This document shows positions 37,246 to 47,500 of a stretch of 64,000 nucleotides of DNA, piece after piece. The notes under the pieces are model-generated. The model saw nothing but the letters and a program-made list of their open reading frames with translations, was not told the DNA's origin and ran no database searches. The DNA is from Candidatus Zixiibacteriota bacterium. Lineage in GTDB: Bacteria > Zixibacteria > MSB-5A5 > GN15 > FEB-12. The stretch lies in NCBI GenBank assembly GCA_034003725.1, contig JAVEYB010000012.1, positions 1 to 64,000 on the forward strand, in the 5' to 3' direction. How positions within the stretch are numbered: position 1 is the first letter of the stretch; every line of letters starts with the position of its first letter. Both the position numbers and the translations under genes were made by a program.

Positions 37246-38592
37246 CTAAGAGTCAACTTTTTTCACTCTCAAGGTGAGGCCGTCGACAGCCGTAATCTCG
37301 ACCTTGTCGCCGGTATCAAACCCGTCGGCGGGAGCGATACGCCACAACGCGCCCTCAATGTATACAAAACCGGGTTTTCGCACCGTTGCGGTCCGGCCCA
37401 CCAGCGCCGAATCACCGGTAAAGGGCCTGCTCCGCTGCGCTCGTACCACCAGGCGTGTGATGATGGCGAACGACAGGCCTACGAGCACGACGATAGTGAT
37501 CAGTGCGGTGCGCGAAACCTGCATGGCAGGGTCTACGGAGTCCACGAGTAACAACCCTCCGAAAAAGAGTGCGATGATGCCGCCGATAGTGAGCAACCCG
37601 GCGCTGGCTATTTTGAATTCGGCCACAAACATGATAATGGCAAGAAAGATCAGCAGGACACCGGCGTAGTTGATGGGCAACAAGTTCAGCGAGTAGGCCC
37701 CCAGTAAGAGGCTGATGCCGCCGACCACACCGGGCAGGATCGCGCCCGGGTTGTACAGTTCCAGTATTACGCCGAGGCCGCCGATCGACAGGAGTGCGAA
37801 CGCCACGGTTGGTGACGACAAGATACTGAGTAGCTGGTCTTTGAAGCTCATCTCAATCGTGCGCACGACGTAGTCGTCAAGGCGCATGACTTTCTCCGAA
37901 TCATCAGCCATCTTAGTGGTCCGGCCGTTCAGCTGATTCAGCAAATCGTTGAGCGACTTGGCCCGTACGTCGATCACGTTCATTTCGAGCGCTTCACGAT
38001 CCGTAATGGAGACGGATTCGCGTACGGCCTTTTCGGCCCACTCGACATTTCTTCCGCGACGCTCGGCCGCAGCGCGAATCTGTGCAACCGCGTCATTGGT
38101 CACCTTTTCATTCATGACGGAGTCTATCTGCTGCCCCTGTCCGCCAACCGGGTGGGCGGCGCCGATGTTGGTTGACGGCGCCATTGCGGCAAAGTGGGAA
38201 GCGTAGGCGATGTAGACTCCCGCTGAACCGGCGCGTGAACCCGACGGGGCTACATAGGTACAGACCGGCACCTCGCTGTTCAGCAGCATCTTTGTGATTC
38301 CCTGGGTCGCGTCCATGAAGCCACCCGGCGTGTCCATCTCTATCACGATGAGCTCGGCGCCGCTCTCGGTGGCCATCGCAATGGCTTCCTCAATCCGCTC
38401 CTCGGTTACAATACCAATCGCCCCGTCCACCTGCATGACGTAGACGATGGCCGGAGCCTTGTCAGCCTTCTGGCTGGTGAGCGGGACGGAATCGGCGGTC
38501 ACGCTGTCATCGGCAACGAGGCGAAGCGTGTAAGTGAATCCGGGTGAGAGCAGCAGAAAGCCGATAAGGAAAAGAAGAATCTTGTGTTTCAT
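37246..38592 (-). CDS. nfeD: NfeD protein with ClpP-like serine protease domain (long form)
   Basis: A 448-residue membrane protease of the NfeD1b (PH1510) type. A signal sequence or first helix (ILLFLIGFLLLSPGFTYTL) precedes a ClpP-fold domain: VIEMDTPGGF, YVAPSGSRAGSAGVYIAYA with the nucleophile Ser, and a catalytic Lys in EKVTND. A block of four to five membrane helices follows, and the C-terminal 60 residues form an OB-fold (GDSALVGRTATVRKPGFVYIEG). It forms a unit with the slipin gene from its own promoter. Confidence 0.94.
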   Translation of the reverse strand: MKHKILLFLIGFLLLSPGFTYTLRLVADDSVTADSVPLTSQKADKAPAIVYVMQVDGAIGIVTEERIEEAIAMATESGAELIVIEMDTPGGFMDATQGITKMLLNSEVPVCTYVAPSGSRAGSAGVYIAYASHFAAMAPSTNIGAAHPVGGQGQQIDSVMNEKVTNDAVAQIRAAAERRGRNVEWAEKAVRESVSITDREALEMNVIDVRAKSLNDLLNQLNGRTTKMADDSEKVMRLDDYVVRTIEMSFKDQLLSILSSPTVAFALLSIGGLGVILELYNPGAILPGVVGGISLLLGAYSLNLLPINYAGVLLIFLAIIMFVAEFKIASAGLLTIGGIIALFFGGLLLVDSVDPAMQVSRTALITIVVLVGLSFAIITRLVVRAQRSRPFTGDSALVGRTATVRKPGFVYIEGALWRIAPADGFDTGDKVEITAVDGLTLRVKKVDS

Positions 38593-38619
38593 AGTGACTA
38601 CACCCCTTGCTCCGCTTGT

Positions 38620-38648
38620 AATATGTCCGACGATCGACGGGCTGTCAA
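38620..38648 (-). promoter_or_regulatory. Sigma70-type promoter of the nfeD-slipin unit
   Basis: TTGACA (38643-38648, 6/6), a 17-base spacer and CATATT (38620-38625, 4/6) lie on the minus strand. The predicted start is about 20 bases before the nfeD ATG. Confidence 0.65.
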
Positions 38649-38730
38649 TGTATTAGCATAACAGCATTCGCTATGAATTCGGTTCACATTATCGACATAC
38701 AGGATGCCGATAGGTCAGACTACTTACCAC

Positions 38731-40317
38731 TTAAAACGAAAAAGATTCGTCGGCGAAAACGACCTTTCCGTCGATTACGGTGGCGAGCACGCGGGTGGCG
38801 TCAATCCGCGACGCGGCAACCTTCGTAATATCCTGGCTCAGCACCACGAAGTCCGCCGGATACCCGGGGAGCAGATAGCCGCGACAGTGTTCCAGGCCGG
38901 CAGCTCGAGCCGGTCCGACGGTGAAGTTGTGCACCGCCTCGGCGGCCGTAACTCGCTGTTCGGGGTAGAACACGTCACGTTTTCCGGGCCCAGCCCGCCT
39001 GACCGCGGCGGCAATGCCGGCGATCGGGTCCAGTGGCTCGATCGGGCAGTCCGAACCAAATGCAAGCGGGATACCGCGGTCGATCAGGGTGCGGAATACA
39101 AACGCATTGGCGCCACGTGATCCCCAATACCGGTGTATCATATCGATGTCTGAGGGACAGTGCGACGGCTGCATCGACGCCGTTATTCCGAGCCGTTTGA
39201 CCCGGACGATATCGGAGCGTCTTGTGAGCTGGAGGTGTTCGATACGGTGACGCGCTCCGAAGTCGAGAGGCGGAGCTGTCTTAAACGCATCGAGCACGTT
39301 GGACACCGCCCTGTCACCGATAGCGTGGATTGCGACCGGCAAGTTGAGCTTTGCCGCCTGCTTTATGATGCGGCGCATATCCGCGACCGTCCGAACTTCG
39401 ATACCGTAATTGGATTTCGATCCCCGATACCGCCTGAAACACAGGGCAGTCTGGGAACCGAGCGAACCATCGGCGAATACCTTTACCCCCGCGATTCGGA
39501 AAAACTCGGTTCCGGTCCCGAAATAGATCTTTTCTTTCAGCAGATGCGGCAACAGGTCGGCTGATGGGTAGTACACAACACGAAGTCCGACTCGATTACG
39601 CTCGGCAAGATCCATGAAGTACCGCATAGCTTCCGGACCATCGAAGGAATGCACGCCGGTGACACCCATCCGATAGGCGTGCTGAAGGGCACGCGCGTAC
39701 CGTCGATCCATTTCCTTGCCGAGGGGCATGGGTACGCGTTCAAACACCAGTTTTGTGGCGGGTCCTTCGCGGAGAAGTCCCGTAGGGTTCCCTTCGCTGT
39801 CACGCTCGATTCGTCCTCCGCCGGGATCAGCCGTCCGAGCGGTGATACCGGCCATTTCCAACGCGCGTGAATTCACCCAGCAGGAGTGCTGGTCCTTGGA
39901 GTACAAGAAAGCCGGACGACCGCCCGTGACTTGATCCAGCATCGCTGCAGTTGGTTCAACTCGCCTGGTCCATCGATCCGGCGCATATCCCTCACCGACG
40001 ACCCATTCATTCTTCGCCAGCTTCGCGGCGAAGGTTTTGACCGTGGATAGACAGGCTTCAATGCTGTCAAGACCATGGAGGTTCACCTGACCGAGCGTAA
40101 CCGCGAAATAGGCGAAGTGCGTGTGTGCGTCCACGAATCCGGGAACGACGGTCTTTCCACCGAGATCGACCACAGGGTAGCCTCTGAGATCCGGGTCGTG
40201 GCGCAGATTTCGTCCTACGGCTACAATACGATTGCCGCGGACAGCCATTGAATCGGCGACCAACCTGTCGGCCTGTGTGTAGATACGGGCGTTACAAATC
40301 AGCATGCGCGTTTTCAA
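38731..40317 (-). CDS. Amidohydrolase family protein (YtcJ/COG1574-like)
   Basis: A 528-residue metal-dependent hydrolase of the amidohydrolase-3 group. PGFVDAHTHF binds metal, GVKVFADGSLGSQTA has the conserved region after the barrel core, AIHAIGDRA and HRIEHLQL hold metal His residues, and FGSDCPIEP carries the catalytic Asp. The start may be TTG 40317 (GGGAG six bases upstream) or ATG 40305. It overlaps the selB end by 26 bases. Substrates of this family range from formamides to N-substituted amino acids, and none can be chosen here. Translational overlap with selB implies co-expression, not shared function. Confidence 0.88.
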   Translation of the reverse strand: MKTRMLICNARIYTQADRLVADSMAVRGNRIVAVGRNLRHDPDLRGYPVVDLGGKTVVPGFVDAHTHFAYFAVTLGQVNLHGLDSIEACLSTVKTFAAKLAKNEWVVGEGYAPDRWTRRVEPTAAMLDQVTGGRPAFLYSKDQHSCWVNSRALEMAGITARTADPGGGRIERDSEGNPTGLLREGPATKLVFERVPMPLGKEMDRRYARALQHAYRMGVTGVHSFDGPEAMRYFMDLAERNRVGLRVVYYPSADLLPHLLKEKIYFGTGTEFFRIAGVKVFADGSLGSQTALCFRRYRGSKSNYGIEVRTVADMRRIIKQAAKLNLPVAIHAIGDRAVSNVLDAFKTAPPLDFGARHRIEHLQLTRRSDIVRVKRLGITASMQPSHCPSDIDMIHRYWGSRGANAFVFRTLIDRGIPLAFGSDCPIEPLDPIAGIAAAVRRAGPGKRDVFYPEQRVTAAEAVHNFTVGPARAAGLEHCRGYLLPGYPADFVVLSQDITKVAASRIDATRVLATVIDGKVVFADESFSF

Positions 40318-42196
40318 ATCGGTCTCCCTTTACGCGGTTGTCGCCTGCTCGTTTTGTAATACCGAGGCGATCCGTTTCTTCCAGGATTGGAATGACGTAT
40401 TTGCGGGTGAAGCCAAACCGGTCACGCAGGGTGGTGACTGGCAGTTGACCCTCAGTCTGGAGGCTTTCCACGATATAGCCCACGATTTCGTCCCAGATTC
40501 GCCGCAGGAATAGAAACTCGGCCCCGCATTTGTGAGCCTCGCGAGAGTCCAGCATGAACTTTATAGCCTGCTGATAGATCTTCCCCCTGGCGGTGAAAGT
40601 GGCAAGTGTCGGGGGAGCATACGGATCCGTCTCCAGGGCAGTCAGGATCTCGTCGTGAGCCTGTTTAATGACACCTTTGAGAGTCGCGGTTCGACCCGCC
40701 ACGTTGAAGTACTCGCCGTCGCGGCCCAGGATTTTCTGGTCGACCATGTACTCAATCAGGATCGTCGCCGTAGACCGTTCGATTGGCAGTAGAGCCAGCA
40801 GTTCCTCAGCAAGCAACCCCTTTACATGAGAATGGCGATGCAGATGTTCTTCCAGCCGGCTTCGGCACTGATGGGCCGTTCGTTGCAGAACCTCGTTGAG
40901 ATACACGCGGGCCGCAAAAACACCCGCGGCACCACTGCGTACCAGACTGTCCACCGCCTCTGAAATCTCCGACGCCGCAAAGTCCGAGTTCACGAGGAAG
41001 GAGTCTACCGGAGCAAGTATGAGTTTTTCGAGTTCCGACACAACCAGGGACCGAAGGTCTCCGGATGTTCGCTTCTGCAGATACGCGAGCTGAGCGAGGT
41101 CTTTGCGCCGCGGGAACCGCGCCAGGTGATCGATCAGGCGGCCGCCACCAAGCGTCACCATCGGTGTCGGCAGCCGCAATATGCATGTATCACCAACCAG
41201 ACCATAAATGGGGTCCTGCGGTTTAATGAAGGCCAGTCCCGAGCTGCCGGGACGCAGGGAGTCCACATCGAATATCCGCACGTCCCCCTCAGTCTCAGAC
41301 GTACCCAGCAAGAGCACCACACGACGTCCGTCTTCCAGCGGCACGGGCGCTTCGGCCAGCATTTCAGCGGCAATAACCAGCACCGGGTGGTCGGCGAAAA
41401 AGGACAGATCGGCACGATCCGTAATGCAACCTCCCCGGACCAGATTGTCTTTTTCGATCCCGGTGAACGACACGGCAGTTCGCTGACCCGGCCGGACCTC
41501 CTGCCAGTCACGGTTCTGGGATTGGAGCGTTCGGATGCGACCGACCTGGCGCGACGGCCAGACGGCGACGGTCTGCCCAACGGAGAGCGTACCACCGCGA
41601 AGCGTACCGGTCACGACCCCGCCGATTCCGGGACGGATAAAGGATCGATCGATATACAGGCGTGCTTTGCCGATTGATTTGCGAGCCGCGATCCGTGCAG
41701 CCATCGACTCCAGTTCCGACAACAATCGATCGAGCCCATCCCCCGTGACGGCCGAGACGCGAACGATCGGCGCACCGTCAAGAAAGGAGCCGGCAACCCG
41801 CTCGGCGATGTCGGCTTCGAGTAGATCGATCCAGTCGGGCTGCGCGAGGTCCGCCTTGTTTACCACTATCAGGCCGTGGCGCACACCAAGCAACCGCACA
41901 ATCTGGAAGTGTTCCTGGGTTTGCGGCATCCACCCGTCGTCGGCCGCAACAACCAGCACAACCGCATCGATACCGCCGGCTCCTGCGATCATGTTCTTGA
42001 CAAATCGCTCATGACCCGGGACATCGACAAACGCAATCGTGTCGCCGGCCGAGGTCGTGTGGAAAGCGAATCCCAGATCGATCGTCATCCCCCGTTCTTT
42101 CTCCTCCGGGAGGCGGTCGGGATCGGAGCCTGTCAACCGACGCACGAGAGACGACTTTCCGTGATCGATATGTCCGGCAGTTCCAACGACAATCAT
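40292..42196 (-). CDS. selB: Selenocysteine-specific elongation factor SelB
   Basis: GTPase that delivers Sec-tRNA(Sec) to UGA codons marked by a SECIS. The 634-residue protein has the G domain start [39 protein letters not shown] and VNKAD, then EF-Tu-like domains 2 and 3. A C-terminal run of winged helices (around 440-630) binds the mRNA hairpin. The size is that of full-length E. coli-type SelB. It lies 14 bases after selA. Confidence 0.96.
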   Translation of the reverse strand: MIVVGTAGHIDHGKSSLVRRLTGSDPDRLPEEKERGMTIDLGFAFHTTSAGDTIAFVDVPGHERFVKNMIAGAGGIDAVVLVVAADDGWMPQTQEHFQIVRLLGVRHGLIVVNKADLAQPDWIDLLEADIAERVAGSFLDGAPIVRVSAVTGDGLDRLLSELESMAARIAARKSIGKARLYIDRSFIRPGIGGVVTGTLRGGTLSVGQTVAVWPSRQVGRIRTLQSQNRDWQEVRPGQRTAVSFTGIEKDNLVRGGCITDRADLSFFADHPVLVIAAEMLAEAPVPLEDGRRVVLLLGTSETEGDVRIFDVDSLRPGSSGLAFIKPQDPIYGLVGDTCILRLPTPMVTLGGGRLIDHLARFPRRKDLAQLAYLQKRTSGDLRSLVVSELEKLILAPVDSFLVNSDFAASEISEAVDSLVRSGAAGVFAARVYLNEVLQRTAHQCRSRLEEHLHRHSHVKGLLAEELLALLPIERSTATILIEYMVDQKILGRDGEYFNVAGRTATLKGVIKQAHDEILTALETDPYAPPTLATFTARGKIYQQAIKFMLDSREAHKCGAEFLFLRRIWDEIVGYIVESLQTEGQLPVTTLRDRFGFTRKYVIPILEETDRLGITKRAGDNRVKGDRFENAHADL

Positions 42197-42210
42197 ACGG
42201 CGCGATTCTG

Positions 42211-43587
42211 TCAGGTGATTAAAGCTCGAATGGCGGCGACGAGTACCGGAAGGTCGCTCTCTTCGACCGCCTTGAGGTCAAGAATGAACCGATCGTCTTC
42301 TATGCGGCCAATGATCGGGGGCGTACACTCCCGAAATAGGCGAAGCAGTCGGTTGGGTTTATAGTCGCCTGAGAACACGATGCCGACCGACGGGATGTCG
42401 GACTGTGGAAGAGCCCCGCCGCCGATGTAAACGCGGGTAGCTTCTATGACCAGCCCGGCAGGATTGCCGAGCGCGGCGAGGATCGATTTGCCACGCTGAT
42501 ACAGGACTGATTCCGGTACCGATAACAATCGCCAGAGCGCAATCTCGGTGTGATGCGTGTTGTTCATGTAGCACGTGAGCATCTTTTCGACAATCGAGAA
42601 CGTGATCTTGTCTACCCGGACAGTTCGGAAGATCGGGTTCTTTTTCAGTCTGTCGATCAGCTCCGCACGACCGACAATCAGTCCGGCTTGTGAGCCACCC
42701 AGCATTTTGTCGCCGGAGAAACTGGTCAGGTCGGCCCCTGCGGCAACCGACTGCTGAACGGTTGGTTCTGCATACCCAAGCAGATCCCGCGTGTTGATGA
42801 ACACTCCACTGCCCAGATCATTGAATACCGGAATACCGCAGCGTCTACCCAGCTCCACAAGGTCTTTCAGCGGGACTTCCTCGGTGAACCCTGATTGTGT
42901 GAAGTTGCTCTTGTGCACCTTGAGAATCATACCGGTATTGCTGTCGATGGCCTGTTCGTAGTCGGCAAGCGCAGTGATGTTCGTACTCCCGACCTCGCGC
43001 AGTCTGGCTCCCGAGCGACGAAGGATATCGGGAATACGGAAGCCGCCGCCGATCTGCACCAGCTCTCCCCTCGAGATTACCACACCTTTGCGAAGCGCGA
43101 ACGTATTCAGAGTCAGAAACAGCGCGGCGGCGCAGTTATTGACCACGGTGCCTGCTTCGGCGTTGGCGAGCTGGGCCAGGTAGCGTTCGCATGCCGCACC
43201 GCGCCGACCGCGGGAGCCGCCGGCAAGGTCGAATTCGATATTACCGTAGCCCGTTACGGTTTGCTTGATTGCTTCAAAAATCGAATCAGAAAGTGGCGCT
43301 CGCCCGAGGTTAGTGTGGACCACGATCCCGGTCGCGTTGATCACCTTGCTGATCTCGAGACGCATCGCGGCGTGCAACGCGCGGCGGATGGCCGACTCCA
43401 GTGATGCCCTCGATTGCGGCTTGCCATCTGAGACGAATCTGGCCTTGCTGTCGGAGATTACCTCACGAATGGTTTGCACGGCCACCGGCCGGGGCACGAG
43501 TGCAATCACATCGGCCAGCCCCTCCGACTGGACCAGTTCCTCGACCGACGGGAAGTCCCTCAGAGCTGTGATGGATTCTTCGGCCAT
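42211..43587 (-). CDS. selA: L-seryl-tRNA(Sec) selenium transferase
   Basis: PLP enzyme converting Ser-tRNA(Sec) to Sec-tRNA(Sec) with selenophosphate. The 458-residue protein carries INATGIVVHTNLGRAPLS, NNCAAALFL and SFSGDKMLGGSQAG with the PLP Lys294 (Lys295 in E. coli). The start has AGGGA five bases upstream and overlaps the preceding cyclase gene by 28 bases. With selB next door and tRNA-Sec 11 kb away, the genome clearly encodes selenocysteine. selD is not in this window. Confidence 0.96.
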   Translation of the reverse strand: MAEESITALRDFPSVEELVQSEGLADVIALVPRPVAVQTIREVISDSKARFVSDGKPQSRASLESAIRRALHAAMRLEISKVINATGIVVHTNLGRAPLSDSIFEAIKQTVTGYGNIEFDLAGGSRGRRGAACERYLAQLANAEAGTVVNNCAAALFLTLNTFALRKGVVISRGELVQIGGGFRIPDILRRSGARLREVGSTNITALADYEQAIDSNTGMILKVHKSNFTQSGFTEEVPLKDLVELGRRCGIPVFNDLGSGVFINTRDLLGYAEPTVQQSVAAGADLTSFSGDKMLGGSQAGLIVGRAELIDRLKKNPIFRTVRVDKITFSIVEKMLTCYMNNTHHTEIALWRLLSVPESVLYQRGKSILAALGNPAGLVIEATRVYIGGGALPQSDIPSVGIVFSGDYKPNRLLRLFRECTPPIIGRIEDDRFILDLKAVEESDLPVLVAAIRALIT

Positions 43588-44495
43588 AATTCCCTGTTAT
43601 AGATCACGTGGGCGAGCAACCGACCGACATTCGCCAGAGACTCCGGGGAGCACTTGTCGGGCGTGTCATGTGCAGTGTGCCACGCGGGGTAGTCGAAGTC
43701 TATAAGCAGCACTGTCGGCACGCCACCGGTCGAGAGTGGCAAATGGTCGTCCATTACGCTATATTTCACGCTGTCACGAAAAGTAGCAAGGCCGAGCGCT
43801 GCGGCCTCTCGCCAGAGCATATCGTTAAGAGGTCTGTAAAACTGCTCCGAGTGTGCTTCCCGGTATATCTGTTGATCGCGGTCGCCGATGAGGTCGATAA
43901 CGATTCCGAAACGGTACCGGCCGCGTATCTTCTGTCTGGCAAAGTGTTTCGAACCCAGCATATAATAATCCAGATCGCCGGCCTCTCCCCAGTCTTCGCC
44001 GTCAAACAACACCAGGTCGATGTTGATACCCGGTGAACGCTGCGCCAGGATATTCGCCAATTCCATGAGCACCGCCACGCCAGACGCACCGTCGTTGGCC
44101 CCCTGGATCGGTTCTCCTGTTCGGCTGGTATCGGAGTGAAAGTCGGTCCGCGGCCGCGTGTCCCAGTGAGCGCCGATAAGCAGGGCAGGTTCGTTCTCCG
44201 AACCGCCTCGGAATCGAGCGATCACATTGACCAGGGGAACGTCGGCGTGTGAGTACGGATCATAGAAGGCAAAGGCCTGAGAATCTACCTCGAGCCCAAG
44301 TGACGCAAAGTGCGCGTAGTAATATGAGCGGCACTGGCGCCACGCGTCGGTGCCGGGAACGCGGGGTCCGAAATCCACCTGTGCGGTCAGATAGCCGTAG
44401 GCTCTCGCGCCGTCAAACACCGGGGGGATCACAGGGGCGGAGGAGCAGCCCGATACTGCGAGAGACAGAGCAAATACGAACAGACGATTCCTCAT
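43560..44495 (-). CDS. M28-fold glutaminyl-peptide cyclotransferase, lipoprotein
   Basis: A 311-residue zinc enzyme of the M28/glutaminyl cyclase family. AVSGC (Cys17) is a lipobox, so it is probably lipid-anchored in the periplasm. GAHWDTRP, GANDGASG (Asp135), LFDGEDWG (Glu167), DDHLP and the cyclase signature AWHTAHDTPDK (His273) follow the order seen in Porphyromonas gingivalis QC, where Asp, Glu and His bind one zinc. QC rather than aminopeptidase activity is supported by the WHT motif and single-zinc ligand set. It lies 44 bases after sprA, which is suggestive because the SprA mature N-terminus is predicted to be Gln. Confidence 0.85.
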   Translation of the reverse strand: MRNRLFVFALSLAVSGCSSAPVIPPVFDGARAYGYLTAQVDFGPRVPGTDAWRQCRSYYYAHFASLGLEVDSQAFAFYDPYSHADVPLVNVIARFRGGSENEPALLIGAHWDTRPRTDFHSDTSRTGEPIQGANDGASGVAVLMELANILAQRSPGINIDLVLFDGEDWGEAGDLDYYMLGSKHFARQKIRGRYRFGIVIDLIGDRDQQIYREAHSEQFYRPLNDMLWREAAALGLATFRDSVKYSVMDDHLPLSTGGVPTVLLIDFDYPAWHTAHDTPDKCSPESLANVGRLLAHVIYNRELWPKNPSQL

Positions 44496-44539
44496 ACTGA
44501 TAATGTTGAGCCACCCATGAGGCAAGTCAACTCAAAAGA

Positions 44540-47500
44540 TCAGAATCGAATCTCTGCCCAGATCTGCAACTCGCGGACGTGGCTCTTGCGGTTGATCTTG
44601 GAGTCGTTCGTATCCTGCCAGCGGGCCGACAGGCCGCCTTTGATCTGCTGCGAAAAAGTGTAGGAGATGACCGGCGCAACGGTCAGATCTGACTTGTCCG
44701 CGGTCACGACAAAGGGCCGTCCGTCCTGCGAGTTCTCCGTCAACTCAGAGTTATAGCGGATGTTCAAGTCAATCGAGACAGTTGAATTGAATTTCACCTT
44801 GCCGAAAAGGGGAATTCCTATACCGCCGGGAGCGGTGAAGGAGTAGCGCGACGAGAACGCGATCCCGCTCCGGGTGGACTGTGTTTCATTTTCCAGCCGA
44901 CCGTCCTGCCGGTTATACCGCTCGGTGATCACTTCCGTCACCGTGTACGAACCCGAGAGCGAGAGTGACCGGAAGACGCGGAAATTGACCGACAGCAACG
45001 GGTTGAAGGCGGTAGTGATTGACTTATCCAGCATGAAGTCGCCGTCGAGGTCCCAGGTCTCCTTGCTGTCGCGGGTAAACCCCGTACGGGGCTGAAATAC
45101 GGAGATGAACTTGTTGATCAGCCCCTTGATAAGCGGAAACGTCGAAAACTGGGAGATGCGAATCTGCAGGTCCGGCCACTTAATGGACTTGTTTTCGTAC
45201 CGGGTGCCGGTTTTGACCAGATCCCGAGTGCCGCTGACCGAGTACCGTACGTCGGTATCAAGTCCACCGAACAACTTGAAGCCGGAGGAAAGATCGTAGC
45301 TCTCCCCTTCGTTCGAGAACGGCGTTCGGCTCTCGGTGATCGTCTCCACATCGGTGGTTTCGTCGATGCCGAAGCGGAAGCGTAGCGATGGTCGTTCAAC
45401 CAGCCCGGGCAGCGAGTTGTTGTAGCTCTGACCGTACTTGTACGAGATTGGTTCGATCCACCCGGTGAGGAAGCGGAGAACGGCGAACGGCGGATCGTAG
45501 AACGGACGTTCAACCGTACGGCCACGGCCGGCACTCCCCTTAGAACCAAAACTGAGCAACTCGACGTGCTTAAACTGACCGCTCACGCTCCAGCTGCGTG
45601 AGAGATCGGCCTTGCGTGATTCATTCGATCGCTCCCATGAATCGCGGTAGCTGGCGCTGTAATTCCACTTGTTGCTCAGGAAACCAACCAGCTTGGGATC
45701 GTAATCGGCGGTGAAACTCTGATTGAAGGACGTCTCCAGCCCCAGGCGGAACTTCTTCACATTCGACGTGATGTTGACCAGGTCTGGGTCGGTGAGGTCG
45801 CGTTTAGTGTTGAATCGGAAAGTCGTCCGTAGATTTTCGAAAACCTGATAGGTCAAGTCCATGGTCGCATCGAAGTCCTTTCGCAGCGACGTGACGCGGC
45901 GAAAGTCGGAGTCATCGGAGATAGAGAGTCCTCGTGTCAAGGATCCGGAAAACCGCCACGTAGTCGGGTATATGCCGAGGCGACTCTTAGACGTCTTCCT
46001 CAGGATTGGTAAGTATTTAGACCAGAAGAAGATAGGAATTGTCGGCGCTTTCGGGATACCGGCATCATATGACCCCTGGACGGTGTAGTTCTCACCCAGG
46101 TAGTACGGACGGTTGACCGATGTTTGTCGCGATCGCTGATACGAGAAACTGAATGACTGGCGATTCAGCAAGACCGTAAACAGCGGATTCCGGCCCCTCC
46201 TGCTGAACGACTCTGAAATTCGGAAGGAGCGCGAGTCTGAAGTCGACCTCTCCTGTTCGCGGATTTCATCCGGAAGCACGATATCGGAGTTGTTGCGCAA
46301 CAACGGCAGTTGGGTCGTGCGATTGTAGCCAAAACTGACCGGCATGCGGGCGCCCCACGATCGAGGCAGGAACTTGTCCAGATTCAAGGAGCTGTTCCAC
46401 ACGAAGTTCTTTTCCGTCTGGCCACTGCCGAGGTTATTCGAGGAGCCGCCCCGGGTGGCTGAGGAGATTCCGCGGAAATACGGGTCCTTGCTTTGATAGG
46501 AGAAGCTGTATGTGAGCAGATCGGCGGCGTTACCGGCGACGGATACGCGAGCGGCCGTGCCAACGTCACGACGGACCGATGTCACGCGAAGCTCGTCCAC
46601 CCACACCTCGCCGGAAACCTCCGAGAGCGAATCGCTCGACGAATTGGTTATGCCGAAGGCGAAGAATTTCACCTGATTGATATTGGGCAATCCCTTGACG
46701 CGATACTGGCCGCGCGTGATGTCGACCTTCTCCCCCGTCTCGAGGTTGCGGATCGCCTCGTCCTTCAAGCCCGTGATTTCGGCAAAATCGATCAGCACGT
46801 AGTTCCGCTCATCCCACCGCGGGTATACCGGCTGGGTCGAGTGGAACTCATAGAAATTGGCGGAGTCGGTGCCGAGCCGCATGAAAAAGGTCACGGAGTC
46901 CGTCAGGATGTTGGTCAATGAGTCGCCCCAGACGTACATTTCGAGCGTCTTATAACCCGAGTAGGCTTCAGACTGAATCAGCACGCGGCTGGCAATCGCG
47001 GTGTCGCCCGGCCTGAGATTCTCGTAATTCAGCGCCAATCCGCGTTGCGCTTCCTCGATATTCTGGGTCGGATCCCTGTAAGCCTCGACATTCGGAGGGG
47101 GAATGAACGTGCCATCGTCCGTGGAAACCGAGGCGACGACAAACCGGATGTCGTCGCCGGCTCCCGGTTTCAGGATCAGCGTGTCCTGCCAGTTGGACTG
47201 GACGAAATACCAGTCGACGATCTCCAGCGTATCCTCGCCGGCATCCAGCTCATTGGATTCGAACCAGACGCGAATGTGCTGGATCTGATCCCACGCCGGG
47301 GGGGTCGAACCGATGATGGTATCGACCGCGAGACTGTCCCGGATCGGTATCCGGTAGGTTACCCATCCGTTGCGTTCCGAACCTTCGACCTTGAATGAGT
47401 CGGGGTACTGGTCAAGGTCGATCACAAACGAGAAATACGAGTCGATGTCGGAAAAGGATCCAGTGAGTTTCTCTTCGTCCGGCAAGCCCTGGGTGGTGGC